Assembly: GCF_019422935.1 (NCBI RefSeq)
Contig: NZ_JAHZCJ010000012.1
Span: forward strand, 62,001-126,000
From: Desulfovibrio sp.
GTDB taxonomy: Bacteria; Desulfobacterota; Desulfovibrionia; Desulfovibrionales; Desulfovibrionaceae
Length of the DNA: 64,000 nucleotides
Direction of reading: 5' to 3'
This document shows positions 26,499 through 34,714 of the stretch, piece by piece (position 1 is the first letter of the stretch; every line of letters starts with the position of its first letter). The notes beneath the pieces were generated by a model, which was given only the letters and a program-made list of their open reading frames with translations, had not been told where the DNA came from and did no database searches. The position numbers and the translations under genes were made by a program.

Positions 26499-27035
26499 AT
26501 GCTGACCATAGCAACAGAAACATTTTCGCAACTATCCGCAGAAGCGGAACAACTCGCTGCCGCCCACTGGGATGAGGTGGAAGCCTCCCTGCACGGCGCA
26601 CAGCATTACCGCCTTGACCATGAGCGCTATGCCAGTCTTGAACGGCTGGGCATGCTGCACATCAGCGCCGCACGCGGTTTGCCCGAGGCCGACCAAGGCG
26701 CGCCCTCCGATACTTCCAGCGCTCCACTGGCGGGCTACGCCGCCTTTACCCTGGTGGCCTGCCCACATTGCCCGCAAACCATGCTGGCGGCTCTGGACGG
26801 GCTGTATCTTGCCCCTGAGGCACGTGGCGGCCTGTTTGCCCTGCGCCTGCTGCGCCACGCGGAGTCGGCCCTTGCCGCGCGCGGCGTGAGCCTTGTGCAG
26901 TACAGTTCGCCGGTATCCCGCCCCTGCCATGCGCTCTACCGCCGCCTTGGGGCGCAGCCCACGGAGACCATCTGGCACAAACCCCTGCCGACAGCGCCAG
27001 CCAAGGCCGCAGGAACTATCGAGGAGGACAGCTAA
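26499..27035 (+). CDS. GNAT-fold N-acetyltransferase-like phage protein
   Basis: Predicted protein of 178 residues, GGAG 5 bases before ATG 26499. AGYAAFTLVACPHC, LDGLYLAPEARGGLFALRLLRHAESALAARG and PCHALYRRLGAQPTETIWHK follow the strand-helix order of GNAT enzymes, including an acetyl-CoA loop-like PEARGG. GNAT-fold proteins occur among podovirus tail genes, but their substrate is generally unknown. The stop overlaps the following start (TAATG), so it is translated with the internal virion protein. Confidence 0.7.
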   Translation: MLTIATETFSQLSAEAEQLAAAHWDEVEASLHGAQHYRLDHERYASLERLGMLHISAARGLPEADQGAPSDTSSAPLAGYAAFTLVACPHCPQTMLAALDGLYLAPEARGGLFALRLLRHAESALAARGVSLVQYSSPVSRPCHALYRRLGAQPTETIWHKPLPTAPAKAAGTIEEDS

Positions 27036-27610
27036 TGGCCATAGCAACCAGCACCGCCGCCATGATCAGCGCCGCCGTGGCCCTCGCCGGGGCAGCAGCC
27101 GGAACCGTGAGCGCCGTGCAGCAGGCAGAAACCCGCCGCCAGCAGACGGAATACCAGTCCGACCTTGCGGCCCGCAACGCCCAGCAGGCGGAACTGAGCG
27201 CACAGGCGGCAGACGAGGCCGCCCGGCAGGAACGCCGCGCAGGCTACGAAGCGGCGCAGGCCAAACGGCAGGAGGCGGCCCGCATCATCGGCGCGCAACG
27301 CGCTCAGGCCGGGGCATCAGGAGCGCAGACCGATGCAGGCTCCACGCTGGATAAAACCCTCGACACCGCAGAAAGAGGCGAACTGGACGCCCTCTCTGCC
27401 GAGCAGCAGGGACAAAGCAGAGCACACGCCCAAGACATGCAGGCCTGGAGCCTGCGCAACCAGGCGGCGGAATCTGCATCCAAGGCCGACTTTGCTGGCT
27501 CGCGCGCCGAAACGGACTATCTGGGGCTGAGCAGCACCCTGCTCAACGGAGCCTCCCGCGTGGGCCGCAACTTTTACACTATCGGTTCACGCGGCCCGCT
27601 GCTGCCGTAG
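27035..27610 (+). CDS. Internal virion protein (T7 gp14-like)
   Basis: Predicted protein of 191 residues with a short hydrophobic Ala/Gly-rich N-terminus (ISAAVALAGAAAGTVSAVQQ) and a long Gln/Ala/Glu-rich helical middle (about 30-130). It ends with a tail carrying DYLGLSSTLLNGASRVGRN. This is the pattern of small internal-core proteins of T7-like phages that enter the host envelope with DNA. It is the last gene of the late operon and is followed by a terminator. Confidence 0.72.
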   Translation: MAIATSTAAMISAAVALAGAAAGTVSAVQQAETRRQQTEYQSDLAARNAQQAELSAQAADEAARQERRAGYEAAQAKRQEAARIIGAQRAQAGASGAQTDAGSTLDKTLDTAERGELDALSAEQQGQSRAHAQDMQAWSLRNQAAESASKADFAGSRAETDYLGLSSTLLNGASRVGRNFYTIGSRGPLLP

Positions 27611-27639
27611 GGCACCTATCACTGCCATGCCTATAAGCT

Positions 27640-27674
27640 CCTGCCGTCCCCTTTCGGGCGGCAGGGGACTTTTG
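27640..27674 (+). terminator. Terminator at the right end of the phage cluster
   Basis: CCTGCCG plus CCC (27640-27650) pairs with GGG plus CGGCAGG (27656-27665), with one bulged base and a 5-base loop. TTTTGTT lies shortly after. An alternative stem GTCCCC/GGGGAC overlaps it and ends right at the T run. It closes the late operon before the chaperone genes. Confidence 0.7.
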
Positions 27675-27830
27675 TTGTTATTTATGGAAAGCCCCGCGTA
27701 ATGCCAGACAAAAACACGGCATTTGCCTATTGACGATGCGCGGCCCGATATTACTTTTTATGGGCAGGCGTTGCGAACAGGTGTATTCTGGACGCACGTC
27801 AAGGAAACGACCCGACGGGGAGCACGCATC

Positions 27831-28823
27831 ATGGCAGTATCGTACAAGGATTATTACAAACTTCTGGGAGTAGAACGCGCAGCGAAAGCCGAGGAGGTCT
27901 CCAAGGCTTACAAAAAGCTGGCCCGCAAATACCACCCTGACCTCAATCCCGGCGACAAGCAGGCAGAGGAGAAGTTTAAGGAAATCAACGAAGCCTATGA
28001 AGTGCTCAAAGACCCGGAAAAGCGCAAACTGTACGACCAGCTTGGCCCCAACTGGCAGCACGGCCAGCAGTTTCAGGGCGAACCGGGCTTTGAGAATGTG
28101 CATTTCACGTTCAACGGCAAAAATTTTGACGGTTCGGGCTTTTCAGACTTTTTTGAAACCCTGTTTGGCGGCGGTGGCCAGTATGGTGGCGGCGCTCAGT
28201 TTGGCGGCCCCTTTGGCGGCCAGATGGGCGGACAAGGTGGCGGGCGCGGGGCCAATTTCGGCCCTGATCCCTTTGGCGGATTTTCGTCCCGTCAGCGGCG
28301 TGGTCGCGATGTGGAAGCGGAGCTGGCCCTGAGCCTTGAAGAAGTGCTGCGCGGCGGCCCGCGCTCCGTGTCCATCAACATGCCCGCAGGTTCAAAGACC
28401 CTTGAGGTCAATGTGCCCGCCGGCATCCGCGAGGGGGCAAAACTGCGCCTCGCCGGGCAGGGCGACCCTGCGCCGGGCGGCACGCCGGGCGACCTCTTTT
28501 TGCGGGTGCGCTATCTGCCCCACCATGTTTTCAAGGTGGACGGAGACAACCTGCAATGCGATCTGACCCTGGCCCCGTGGGAAGCAGCCCTGGGCGCGCG
28601 GGTTGAAGTGCCTACCCTTGAAGGCAGCGTAGAAATGCAGATTCCCGCAGGCTCCAGCTCCGGGCGCAAGTTCCGCCTGCGCGGCAAGGGCCTGGGCGCT
28701 GGCGACAAGCGGGGCGACCTGCTGGCAAAGATCATGATTCGGGTTCCCGCCCAGATCACGGACGAAGAACGCGATCTGTGGAACAAGCTGGCCGAGACAT
28801 CAACATTCAAGGCCCGCGCGTAG
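27831..28823 (+). CDS. cbpA: DnaJ-class co-chaperone CbpA
   Basis: Co-chaperone of 330 residues. The J domain (1-72) has the HPD motif in [11 protein letters not shown], which stimulates DnaK ATPase. A Gly/Phe-rich linker (about 95-155) follows, then the two C-terminal substrate-binding barrels ([35 protein letters not shown]). It lacks the Cys-rich zinc region of DnaJ, which defines the CbpA class. ATG 27831 has GGGGAG upstream; the frame extends further left only as spill-over. It heads a chaperone operon with cbpM and clpB, starting 220 bases after the phage cluster. Confidence 0.93.
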   Translation: MAVSYKDYYKLLGVERAAKAEEVSKAYKKLARKYHPDLNPGDKQAEEKFKEINEAYEVLKDPEKRKLYDQLGPNWQHGQQFQGEPGFENVHFTFNGKNFDGSGFSDFFETLFGGGGQYGGGAQFGGPFGGQMGGQGGGRGANFGPDPFGGFSSRQRRGRDVEAELALSLEEVLRGGPRSVSINMPAGSKTLEVNVPAGIREGAKLRLAGQGDPAPGGTPGDLFLRVRYLPHHVFKVDGDNLQCDLTLAPWEAALGARVEVPTLEGSVEMQIPAGSSSGRKFRLRGKGLGAGDKRGDLLAKIMIRVPAQITDEERDLWNKLAETSTFKARA

Positions 28824-28937
28824 GGAACAATCAGGCAGCCGCCAGCGGACACCCCCGGGGCTGCGCAGGGTTTGCATGCATATTCCAGCGGCGCCGCCGC
28901 AGGCGGCAACCGATACGGTTACTGGTGGAGGACACAA

Positions 28938-29255
28938 ATGAGCATGACCCCGAAAAAACCTTCACTGCCCGTGCCTTCAACGGTCATGGTCTGGCAGGAA
29001 TTCATTGAAGCCACAGGCATTGCGCCGGAGCGGCTTCAGGAACTGATGGGCCTTGGCTGGATTGAAGCCCGCACCAGCGCGGCGCAGGATTTCCTTTTTC
29101 GCGATGTAGACATCTACCGTGTACGCAAGCTTGAGCGCATCTGTTGCGACTTTGAGCTGCCCGTGCTCGGCGGCACTATTATTGTGGATCTTCTGGAGCG
29201 CATAGATTCTCTGGAACGCAGGGTGCAACGCCTGCAGCATTTTGAAGACGAATAG
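28938..29255 (+). CDS. cbpM: Chaperone modulator CbpM
   Basis: Predicted protein of 105 residues, MerR-like helix-turn-helix fold. FIEATGIAPERLQELMGLGWIEA and the later YRVRKLERICCDFEL, then a C-terminal coiled-coil helix (VDLLERIDSLERRVQRL), are CbpM features. CbpM binds the CbpA J domain and inhibits its action on DnaK in species where it has been studied. GGAGG sits 7 bases upstream of ATG 28938. It lies between cbpA and clpB on the same strand. Confidence 0.88.
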   Translation: MSMTPKKPSLPVPSTVMVWQEFIEATGIAPERLQELMGLGWIEARTSAAQDFLFRDVDIYRVRKLERICCDFELPVLGGTIIVDLLERIDSLERRVQRLQHFEDE

Positions 29256-29336
29256 CCGGTTTGAGAGCATGCAGCCTCCCGGCCAGAAATAACAAAATTT
29301 TGCCCGCCGCAGCGCGGGCGCGTGTGGAGGAAGCTT

Positions 29337-31940
29337 ATGGACATCAACAAATTTACGGATAAAGCCCGCGAGGCTGTGGGTCAGGCCCAGAGCATTGCCG
29401 CGGGCATGGGCCATCAGGAGACGGATGCCGAGCATCTGGCCCTGGCCCTCGTGCAGCAGGAAAACGGCATTGTGCCCCGCATTCTGGAACAGATGGGCGT
29501 GCAGCCCAAGGCCCTCAGCGTTGCCATCGAGGGCGCGTTGCGCAAGCGGCCTTCTGTTTCCGGCGGCGGCATGGACCCCAACAAGATCATGATTACCCAA
29601 CGGCTGGCAAAAATTCTGGGCGATGCGCAGAACGAAGCCAACCGCATGAAGGACGAATACGTAAGCGTTGACCATCTGTTTGCCGCGCTTACCGATGTTG
29701 CGCCCTCCTCGCCCCTTGGCGAAGTTTTCAAGGAATACAAGATCGCCCGCGCCCGTTTTGTGGCAGCCATGGAAGAGCTGCGCGGCGGCGCGCGCGTGAC
29801 CAGCGCCACCCCAGAAGACACATTTGAAGCGCTGACCAAGTATGCCCGCGATCTTGTGGAGGCAGCCCGTCAGGGCAAGATGGACCCGGTCATTGGCCGC
29901 GATTCCGAAATCCGCCGCGTTATCCGCATTCTCTCGCGCCGCACCAAAAACAACCCGGTGCTCATAGGCGAGGCGGGCGTTGGCAAAACCGCCATCGTGG
30001 AAGGTCTGGCCTTCCGCATCGTCAAGGGAGACGTGCCGGAGGGCCTCAAGGGCCGCAAGCTCTTTGCTCTTGATATGGGCGCGCTCATTGCAGGCGCAAA
30101 ATACCGTGGCGAGTTCGAGGAACGCCTCAAGGCCGTGCTCAACGAGGTGGAAAAGAGCGAGGGGCAGATCATTCTGTTCATCGACGAACTGCACACCATC
30201 GTGGGCGCGGGCAAGACCGAAGGTGCCATGGACGCGGGCAATCTGCTCAAGCCCATGCTGGCCCGCGGCGAGCTGCACTGCATCGGCGCAACCACGGTGG
30301 ACGAGTACCGCAAATATATTGAAAAAGACCCGGCTCTGGAACGCCGCTTCCAGCCCGTCATGGTTGAAGAACCCACGGTGGAGGACGCCATCTCCATCCT
30401 GCGCGGGTTGAAGGAACGCTTCGAGGTGCACCACGGCGTGCGCATCAGCGACTCGGCAATTGTTGAAGCGGTGGTGCTTTCGCACCGCTATATCACCGAC
30501 CGCCAGTTGCCGGACAAGGCCATTGACCTCATTGACGAGGCCGCAGCCATGATCCGCACAGAGATCGACTCGTTGCCCGCTGATCTGGACGAAGTGAACC
30601 GTAAGGTCATGCAGCTCGAAATCGAGCGCGAAGCCCTGCGCCGCGAAACAGATGCCGCCTCGCGCGAGCGCCTTGAAAAGCTTGAGAACGAACTGGCTGA
30701 CCTGCGCGCCCAGCAGGCCAACATGCGCAAACAGTGGGAGAGCGAAAAAGGCTCCATCGACCATGTGCGCGAAATCAAAGAGCAGATCGAGCAGACCAAG
30801 CTTGCCATTGAGCAGGCCGAGCGCGCCTACGACCTCAACAAGGCCGCCGAGCTCAAGTACTCCAAACTGCTTGAGCTGGAAAAGAAGCTGGCCTCCGCTT
30901 CCGGCGCTGGTTCGGAACACGAAGGCCCGCGTCTGCTCAAGGAAGAAGTGCGCCCCGACGATGTGGCCGAAATTGTGGGCAAGTGGACGGGCATTCCGGT
31001 AACGCGCCTGCTTGAATCCGAACGCGAAAAACTTCTGCGCCTGGGCGACCAGCTGCACGAGCGCGTGGTGGGTCAGGACGAGGCCGTTACAGCAGTGGCC
31101 GATGCCGTGCTGCGCGCCCGCGCGGGGCTTTCCGACCCGGCGCGGCCCACAGGCTCGTTCATCTTCCTTGGCCCCACGGGTGTAGGCAAGACCGAGCTTT
31201 CCAAGGCTTTGGCCGAGGCGCTCTTTGATACGGAAGACAACATGGTGCGGCTCGACATGAGCGAATACATGGAGAAGCACTCCGTGTCGCGGCTCATCGG
31301 CGCGCCTCCAGGATACGTGGGCTATGACGAAGGCGGTCAGCTTACCGAGGCAGTGCGCCGCAAGCCCTACTCCGTCATCCTGTTTGACGAGATTGAAAAG
31401 GCGCACCCCGACGTGTTCAACACCCTGCTGCAACTGCTGGACGATGGACGCCTTACGGATAGCCAGGGACGCACGGTGGACTTTCGCAACTGCATAGTCA
31501 TCATGACCTCCAACATCGGCTCCATGCACCTGCTGGACGGCATCTCCGCCGACGGCTCGCTGAAGGAAGGCGCGAGGGAAAGGGTCATGGAGGATTTGCG
31601 GGCGCACTTCCGCCCCGAATTCCTCAACCGCGTGGACGAAACCGTGGTCTTTCTGCCCCTGCGGCGCGACCAGATTGCCCGCATTGTGGATCTTCAGGTC
31701 AACCGGCTGCGCAAGCGGCTTGAAGACCGCAAGATCAGGCTTGAGCTTACGGATGCGGCCCGCAAGTTTATTGGCGATGCAGGTTACGACCCTGTGTACG
31801 GCGCGCGGCCCCTCAAGCGCTACGTGCAGCAGGCTGTGGAAACCCCGCTTGCCAAGGAGCTGGTGGGCGGCAAAATCCGCGATGGTCAGTGCGTCACTGT
31901 GAACGCCACAGACGACAAGCTGACCTTCCGGGCCGAGTAA
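29337..31940 (+). CDS. clpB: ATP-dependent disaggregase ClpB
   Basis: Hsp100 disaggregase of 867 residues, the normal size. The N domain begins [21 protein letters not shown]1 Walker A is [13 protein letters not shown] with Walker [11 protein letters not shown]. The middle coiled-coil (about 410-525) has alternating Glu/Lys/Arg helices. NBD2 Walker A is [14 protein letters not shown] with [13 protein letters not shown]. It threads aggregated proteins and hands them to DnaK, so its linkage to cbpA and cbpM is functional. GGAGG lies 6 bases before ATG 29337. A strong terminator follows. Confidence 0.97.
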   Translation: MDINKFTDKAREAVGQAQSIAAGMGHQETDAEHLALALVQQENGIVPRILEQMGVQPKALSVAIEGALRKRPSVSGGGMDPNKIMITQRLAKILGDAQNEANRMKDEYVSVDHLFAALTDVAPSSPLGEVFKEYKIARARFVAAMEELRGGARVTSATPEDTFEALTKYARDLVEAARQGKMDPVIGRDSEIRRVIRILSRRTKNNPVLIGEAGVGKTAIVEGLAFRIVKGDVPEGLKGRKLFALDMGALIAGAKYRGEFEERLKAVLNEVEKSEGQIILFIDELHTIVGAGKTEGAMDAGNLLKPMLARGELHCIGATTVDEYRKYIEKDPALERRFQPVMVEEPTVEDAISILRGLKERFEVHHGVRISDSAIVEAVVLSHRYITDRQLPDKAIDLIDEAAAMIRTEIDSLPADLDEVNRKVMQLEIEREALRRETDAASRERLEKLENELADLRAQQANMRKQWESEKGSIDHVREIKEQIEQTKLAIEQAERAYDLNKAAELKYSKLLELEKKLASASGAGSEHEGPRLLKEEVRPDDVAEIVGKWTGIPVTRLLESEREKLLRLGDQLHERVVGQDEAVTAVADAVLRARAGLSDPARPTGSFIFLGPTGVGKTELSKALAEALFDTEDNMVRLDMSEYMEKHSVSRLIGAPPGYVGYDEGGQLTEAVRRKPYSVILFDEIEKAHPDVFNTLLQLLDDGRLTDSQGRTVDFRNCIVIMTSNIGSMHLLDGISADGSLKEGARERVMEDLRAHFRPEFLNRVDETVVFLPLRRDQIARIVDLQVNRLRKRLEDRKIRLELTDAARKFIGDAGYDPVYGARPLKRYVQQAVETPLAKELVGGKIRDGQCVTVNATDDKLTFRAE

Positions 31941-31974
31941 GCGCATACGGATCACAGCTTAGCAGGCAAAATCA

Positions 31975-32013
31975 TGAGGCCCACACGAACCATTTCGTGT
32001 GGGCCTCACTTTT
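31975..32013 (+). terminator. Rho-independent terminator after clpB
   Basis: TGAGGCCCACACGAA pairs almost completely with TTCGTGTGGGCCTCA, followed by CTTTTT. The stem is long and symmetric, so it may also serve the opposing phosphatase gene. Confidence 0.92.
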
Positions 32014-32116
32014 TGGGGGGTAGGGATGCGGGACAGGTTGCGCGGAATATCTGGCGGAATATCCCGCTGAATGTCAGATCACTGCGTCAGGCGGCGGGAC
32101 CGCCAGCGCGTTCGGG

Positions 32117-33184
32117 CTACTGAATTTCTTCGGGCTTGACCACAAGCCAGTTTTTATCGGCGGTGACTGGCTGGCCCAGTTCCTTCTGGCGGGCAGCGGC
32201 CTTGGTCCACATGTCTTCCATCTTCTTCATGGCGCTGTCTTTGCGGTTGATCCACACGCGCGCGCCGCCCTTTTCCACATCCACGCCGTTCAGCAGCATG
32301 TAGCCGTCAGAAATGGGCGTGTCGCCGCCCACGATGATGGGCTTTTTCCACTGGTCGATGTAGCCGAGGATAGTGCCCATCTTGCCTTCGTACCAGGTCA
32401 TGGGATTCATGAGGTGGGTGGTGAGCAGCATGTCGAGGTTCTTTTTCTGGTCGTACTGGCCCTTTTCGATCTGGAGGCGCGAGGTGGTCAGGGCGCCGCT
32501 GGCGGGATCCTTGAGCAGCATGGTGACGCCAATGACGTTTTCAGGCTTTACGTTGTAGCCGTACTTGGGGTCGCTGGCCACCATGCGCACCAGTTCTTCA
32601 CTGGCGGCTGTCATAACATACACGTTGATGCCGTTTTCCATCAGCTTGGCGTACAGTTCCTGCATGCCGGTAAAGGGCTTGGGCGGGTTGATGCTGGCTT
32701 CTTTCACGGTGTCGCCGCTGTAATACTTGGCCTTGAGGGGTTTTTTGTATTCCATGAGGCCGTCCACATGGCCCTTGAGTTCCTTAAGCGTAACGCCAGC
32801 AAAAACCTGCGCAACCCAGGGGTAGCAGATGAGGTCTTCGGTCTCGCACAGGCGGTAGTAGTAGCTGACCAGACCTTCCTTGAAGTCCTTGGTATCCTTG
32901 AAGGGAATGAGACGCAGTTCCTGGGGCAGCTTTTCGCGTGAGAGCGCGCCCTTCATTTCCATGTAGGCCAGCAGGGATTCTTCCAGATCATAGCGGTAGC
33001 TCGTGTTGTCCATGTCAAAAACGGCAAAGTTGCCCTGATTGGCATTTTTTTCAATCACCTTGTCGAGCTGTTCTTTCACAGGGGCGGGCCAGTGCTTCAG
33101 CTCTGTAGCGGCGTTGGCCGACTGGCTGAGCGTGAATGCAATGACAAAGCAACTGACAAACAATGCAAGGCAAATTTTTTTCAT
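32117..33184 (-). CDS. Secreted HAD-superfamily phosphatase
   Basis: Predicted exported protein of 355 residues. A signal peptide (MKKICLALFVSCFVIAF...SANA) precedes the mature domain. HAD motif I is FAVFDMDNTS, where the two Asp are nucleophile and acid/base. Motif II Thr lies in VYVMTAASEE, and motif IV is near IIVGGDTPISDGYML. It resembles the periplasmic phosphorylcholine/phosphoserine-type HAD phosphatases; substrate is not determined. ATG 33184 has GGAG upstream on the minus strand, whereas a longer frame to 33223 lacks support. A MerR/CueR-like promoter lies 115 bases upstream. Confidence 0.82.
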   Translation of the reverse strand: MKKICLALFVSCFVIAFTLSQSANAATELKHWPAPVKEQLDKVIEKNANQGNFAVFDMDNTSYRYDLEESLLAYMEMKGALSREKLPQELRLIPFKDTKDFKEGLVSYYYRLCETEDLICYPWVAQVFAGVTLKELKGHVDGLMEYKKPLKAKYYSGDTVKEASINPPKPFTGMQELYAKLMENGINVYVMTAASEELVRMVASDPKYGYNVKPENVIGVTMLLKDPASGALTTSRLQIEKGQYDQKKNLDMLLTTHLMNPMTWYEGKMGTILGYIDQWKKPIIVGGDTPISDGYMLLNGVDVEKGGARVWINRKDSAMKKMEDMWTKAAARQKELGQPVTADKNWLVVKPEEIQ

Positions 33185-33298
33185 CACACGACTCCAAGCG
33201 TTAAACGTAAACAATCCCCACAAAATACATATCGGCCCACAAACCCTTTCAGATGTATTCTCAGCACCAGATAGATGCTCAAATGATTATTTCAGGCC

Positions 33299-33329
33299 AG
33301 CGTAACCTTCCAGTACAGGGGAAAGTCAA
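33299..33329 (-). promoter_or_regulatory. MerR/CueR-type promoter-operator-like site
   Basis: On the minus strand TTGACT (33329-33324) and TACGCT (33304-33299) are 19 bases apart, longer than the usual 17. The spacer carries the dyad ACTTTCC...GGAAGGT, overlapping the -35. This is the layout of MerR-family promoters and closely resembles the CueR-controlled copA promoter as I remember it. It points at the HAD phosphatase gene. An inverted repeat TGGGGGTT/AACCCCCA (33330-33337 and 33363-33370) lies immediately upstream. No MerR-type regulator gene of this kind is in the window. Confidence 0.55.
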
Positions 33330-33454
33330 TGGGGGTTTTCATATCTTGTTAAGCAGTGAAGGAACCCCCACTCGCAAACCGCAAAACGGCAAAATGCGCC
33401 CCAACCGGGAATAACAGGAGATCAGACTTCTCAGTGTTGCCCTGCAAATACGCA

Positions 33455-33486
33455 GAAAGGGGATTCCCGTGCAGGAATCCCCTTTC
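33455..33486 (-). terminator. Terminator-like hairpin after gldA
   Basis: GAAAGGGGATTCC (33455-33467) and GGAATCCCCTTTC (33474-33486) form a perfect 13-base stem with a 6-base loop. It lies 47 bases downstream of the gldA stop. The T run after it on the minus strand is weak. Confidence 0.7.
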
Positions 33487-33532
33487 TATTGCTGACAATT
33501 TCAGCCCTGACGGCTTGCGCCGCAGGATGCTT

Positions 33533-34657
33533 TTAGCTTCTGAATGCGTTGCCCAGAGCGTCTGCCGCCATAATGGCCGCAGCGACGCTCTCTTCCGTGA
33601 TGGGAAAGGGCATGGCGTGGATGGATTCTTCGGGCAGGCAGGCCTTGCGGGCCACCTTGCGCAGGGCTTCCGGGCTGATATCCGTAATACCGATATCGCT
33701 CAGGCACACAGGCAGGCCCACTGAGGTGCAGAAGCCCAACACTTCGTCCAGTTCTTCCGTGGGAGCGTTTTCCAGCACCAGTTGCACCAGCGTGCCAAAG
33801 GCGACCTTTTCGCCGTGCAGATAGGTGTGGGTTTCTTCCAGCGCGGTCAGGCCATCGTGGACGGCATGGGCTGCCGCCAGACCGCCGCTCTCAAAGCCCA
33901 GGCCGGAAAGCAGGGAATTGGCCTCAATGATGTTTTCCAGCGCTGGCGTCGCCATCTTGGCCTGACAGGCCAGCACGGCCTTGTAGCCGTCATCCAGCAG
34001 GGTGCGGTAGCAGGTGGCTGCAAGGGCTTGCGCTGCAAGGGTGCCTCTGGCCGGAGGGCAGTCGCCCGTGCGTGCGCCGCAGGGCAGGCCCGCGTTGACG
34101 GGAGCGCATGAACGCACGTTGGCCCGCGCCTCAAAATAGGTGGAAAGGGCATCGCCCATACCCGACACCAGATAGCGCACCGGCGAGGCGGCAATGATGG
34201 AAACGTCCATCAGCACTACATCGGGATTGCGGGGAAAGTAGGCGTAGTCTTCCATTTCGCCGTCTGGCGTGTAGATCACCGCAGAGTGGCTCGTGGGTGC
34301 ATCCGTAGCCGCTGTGGTGGGCACCACAATGACCCCCTGCCCCGCCGCCACGCAGCGCGCCGTATCCAGCGCCTTGCCGCCGCCAAGCCCCACGGTGCAG
34401 TTGCAGGAATGCTGGCGCGCCAGCTCGCCAAGGCGGGCGATTTCAACGCGCGAACATTCGCCCTGAAATTCTGTTTCCACAAAGGTCACGCCAAACTTGG
34501 CCGCTGTGGCGTCCAGCGTCTGGCGCACCCTGTTCACGCTGCTTTCCGTGGCCACCAGCAGGGCTTTTGTGCCGTACTGCCGCACAAAATACCCAAGGTT
34601 GAGCAGTTCGTTCTCGCCCTGCACATACTTGGACGGACAGATAAACGCTCTTCTCAT
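33533..34657 (-). CDS. gldA: Glycerol dehydrogenase (iron/zinc-dependent, NAD)
   Basis: Group III metal-dependent dehydrogenase of 374 residues converting glycerol to dihydroxyacetone with NAD. The NAD-binding Rossmann part has GLGGGKALDTAR; metal ligands D169 (GMGDALSTYFEA), H264 (AAAHAVHDG) and H281 (LHGEKVAFG) correspond to Asp171, His254 and His271 of E. coli GldA. About 12 residues rich in Cys, Pro and Gly (RSCAPVNAGLPCGARTGDCP region) are inserted after D169 relative to E. coli. ATG 34657 has GGAG upstream. Neighbouring genes are unrelated, so it is probably expressed alone. Confidence 0.92.
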   Translation of the reverse strand: MRRAFICPSKYVQGENELLNLGYFVRQYGTKALLVATESSVNRVRQTLDATAAKFGVTFVETEFQGECSRVEIARLGELARQHSCNCTVGLGGGKALDTARCVAAGQGVIVVPTTAATDAPTSHSAVIYTPDGEMEDYAYFPRNPDVVLMDVSIIAASPVRYLVSGMGDALSTYFEARANVRSCAPVNAGLPCGARTGDCPPARGTLAAQALAATCYRTLLDDGYKAVLACQAKMATPALENIIEANSLLSGLGFESGGLAAAHAVHDGLTALEETHTYLHGEKVAFGTLVQLVLENAPTEELDEVLGFCTSVGLPVCLSDIGITDISPEALRKVARKACLPEESIHAMPFPITEESVAAAIMAADALGNAFRS

Positions 34658-34714
34658 GGCATGCTCCGCTTCCGGCAATTGCGCCGGCATTGCAGGTTTG
34701 AATCCTGACCGGGC

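Larger units (their letters stand above)
10736..27680 (+). mobile_element. Compact podovirus-type prophage or gene-transfer-agent-like cluster
   Basis: About 17 kb of phage genes lie between a BOF gene and the cbpA-cbpM-clpB operon. Order: Lar-like protein, S24 repressor, control region, small protein, Mor-like activator, endolysin, holin, two coiled-coil proteins, large terminase, GNAT-like protein, portal, Bbp19-like, scaffold, capsid, Bbp16-like cement, tail tubular protein, fibre, chaperone, large tail protein, GNAT-like protein, internal virion protein. The portal-Bbp19-scaffold-capsid-cement order matches my memory of Bordetella phage BPP-1. No integrase, recombinase, replication gene or obvious flanking direct repeat was found. 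Boundaries are set by the outermost phage-like gene and the last terminator. Confidence 0.85.
33185..33532. other. 348-base intergenic region between gldA and the phosphatase
   Basis: No gene seen. It holds the MerR-like promoter (33299-33329), an inverted repeat at 33330-33370, and the gldA terminator hairpin near 33455-33486. The stretch 33371-33450 shows nothing I recognise. Confidence 0.6.

Noticed and set aside
10736..27680. Diversity-generating retroelement, suggested by BPP-1 similarity
   Set aside because: No reverse transcriptase or template/variable repeat pair is visible in the cluster.
27723..27752. Heat-shock sigma-32 promoter before cbpA
   Set aside because: The -35 is poor and the match is partial; kept only as a remark in a finding.
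10540..27830. Attachment-site direct repeats flanking the phage cluster
   Set aside because: I compared both borders by eye and found no shared stretch long enough to call; a computed repeat search would be decisive.
28977..31955. 992-residue minus-strand open frame opposite clpB
   Set aside because: It mirrors the codon pattern of clpB, shows no known domain and lacks a ribosome site; clpB on the plus strand has full motif support.
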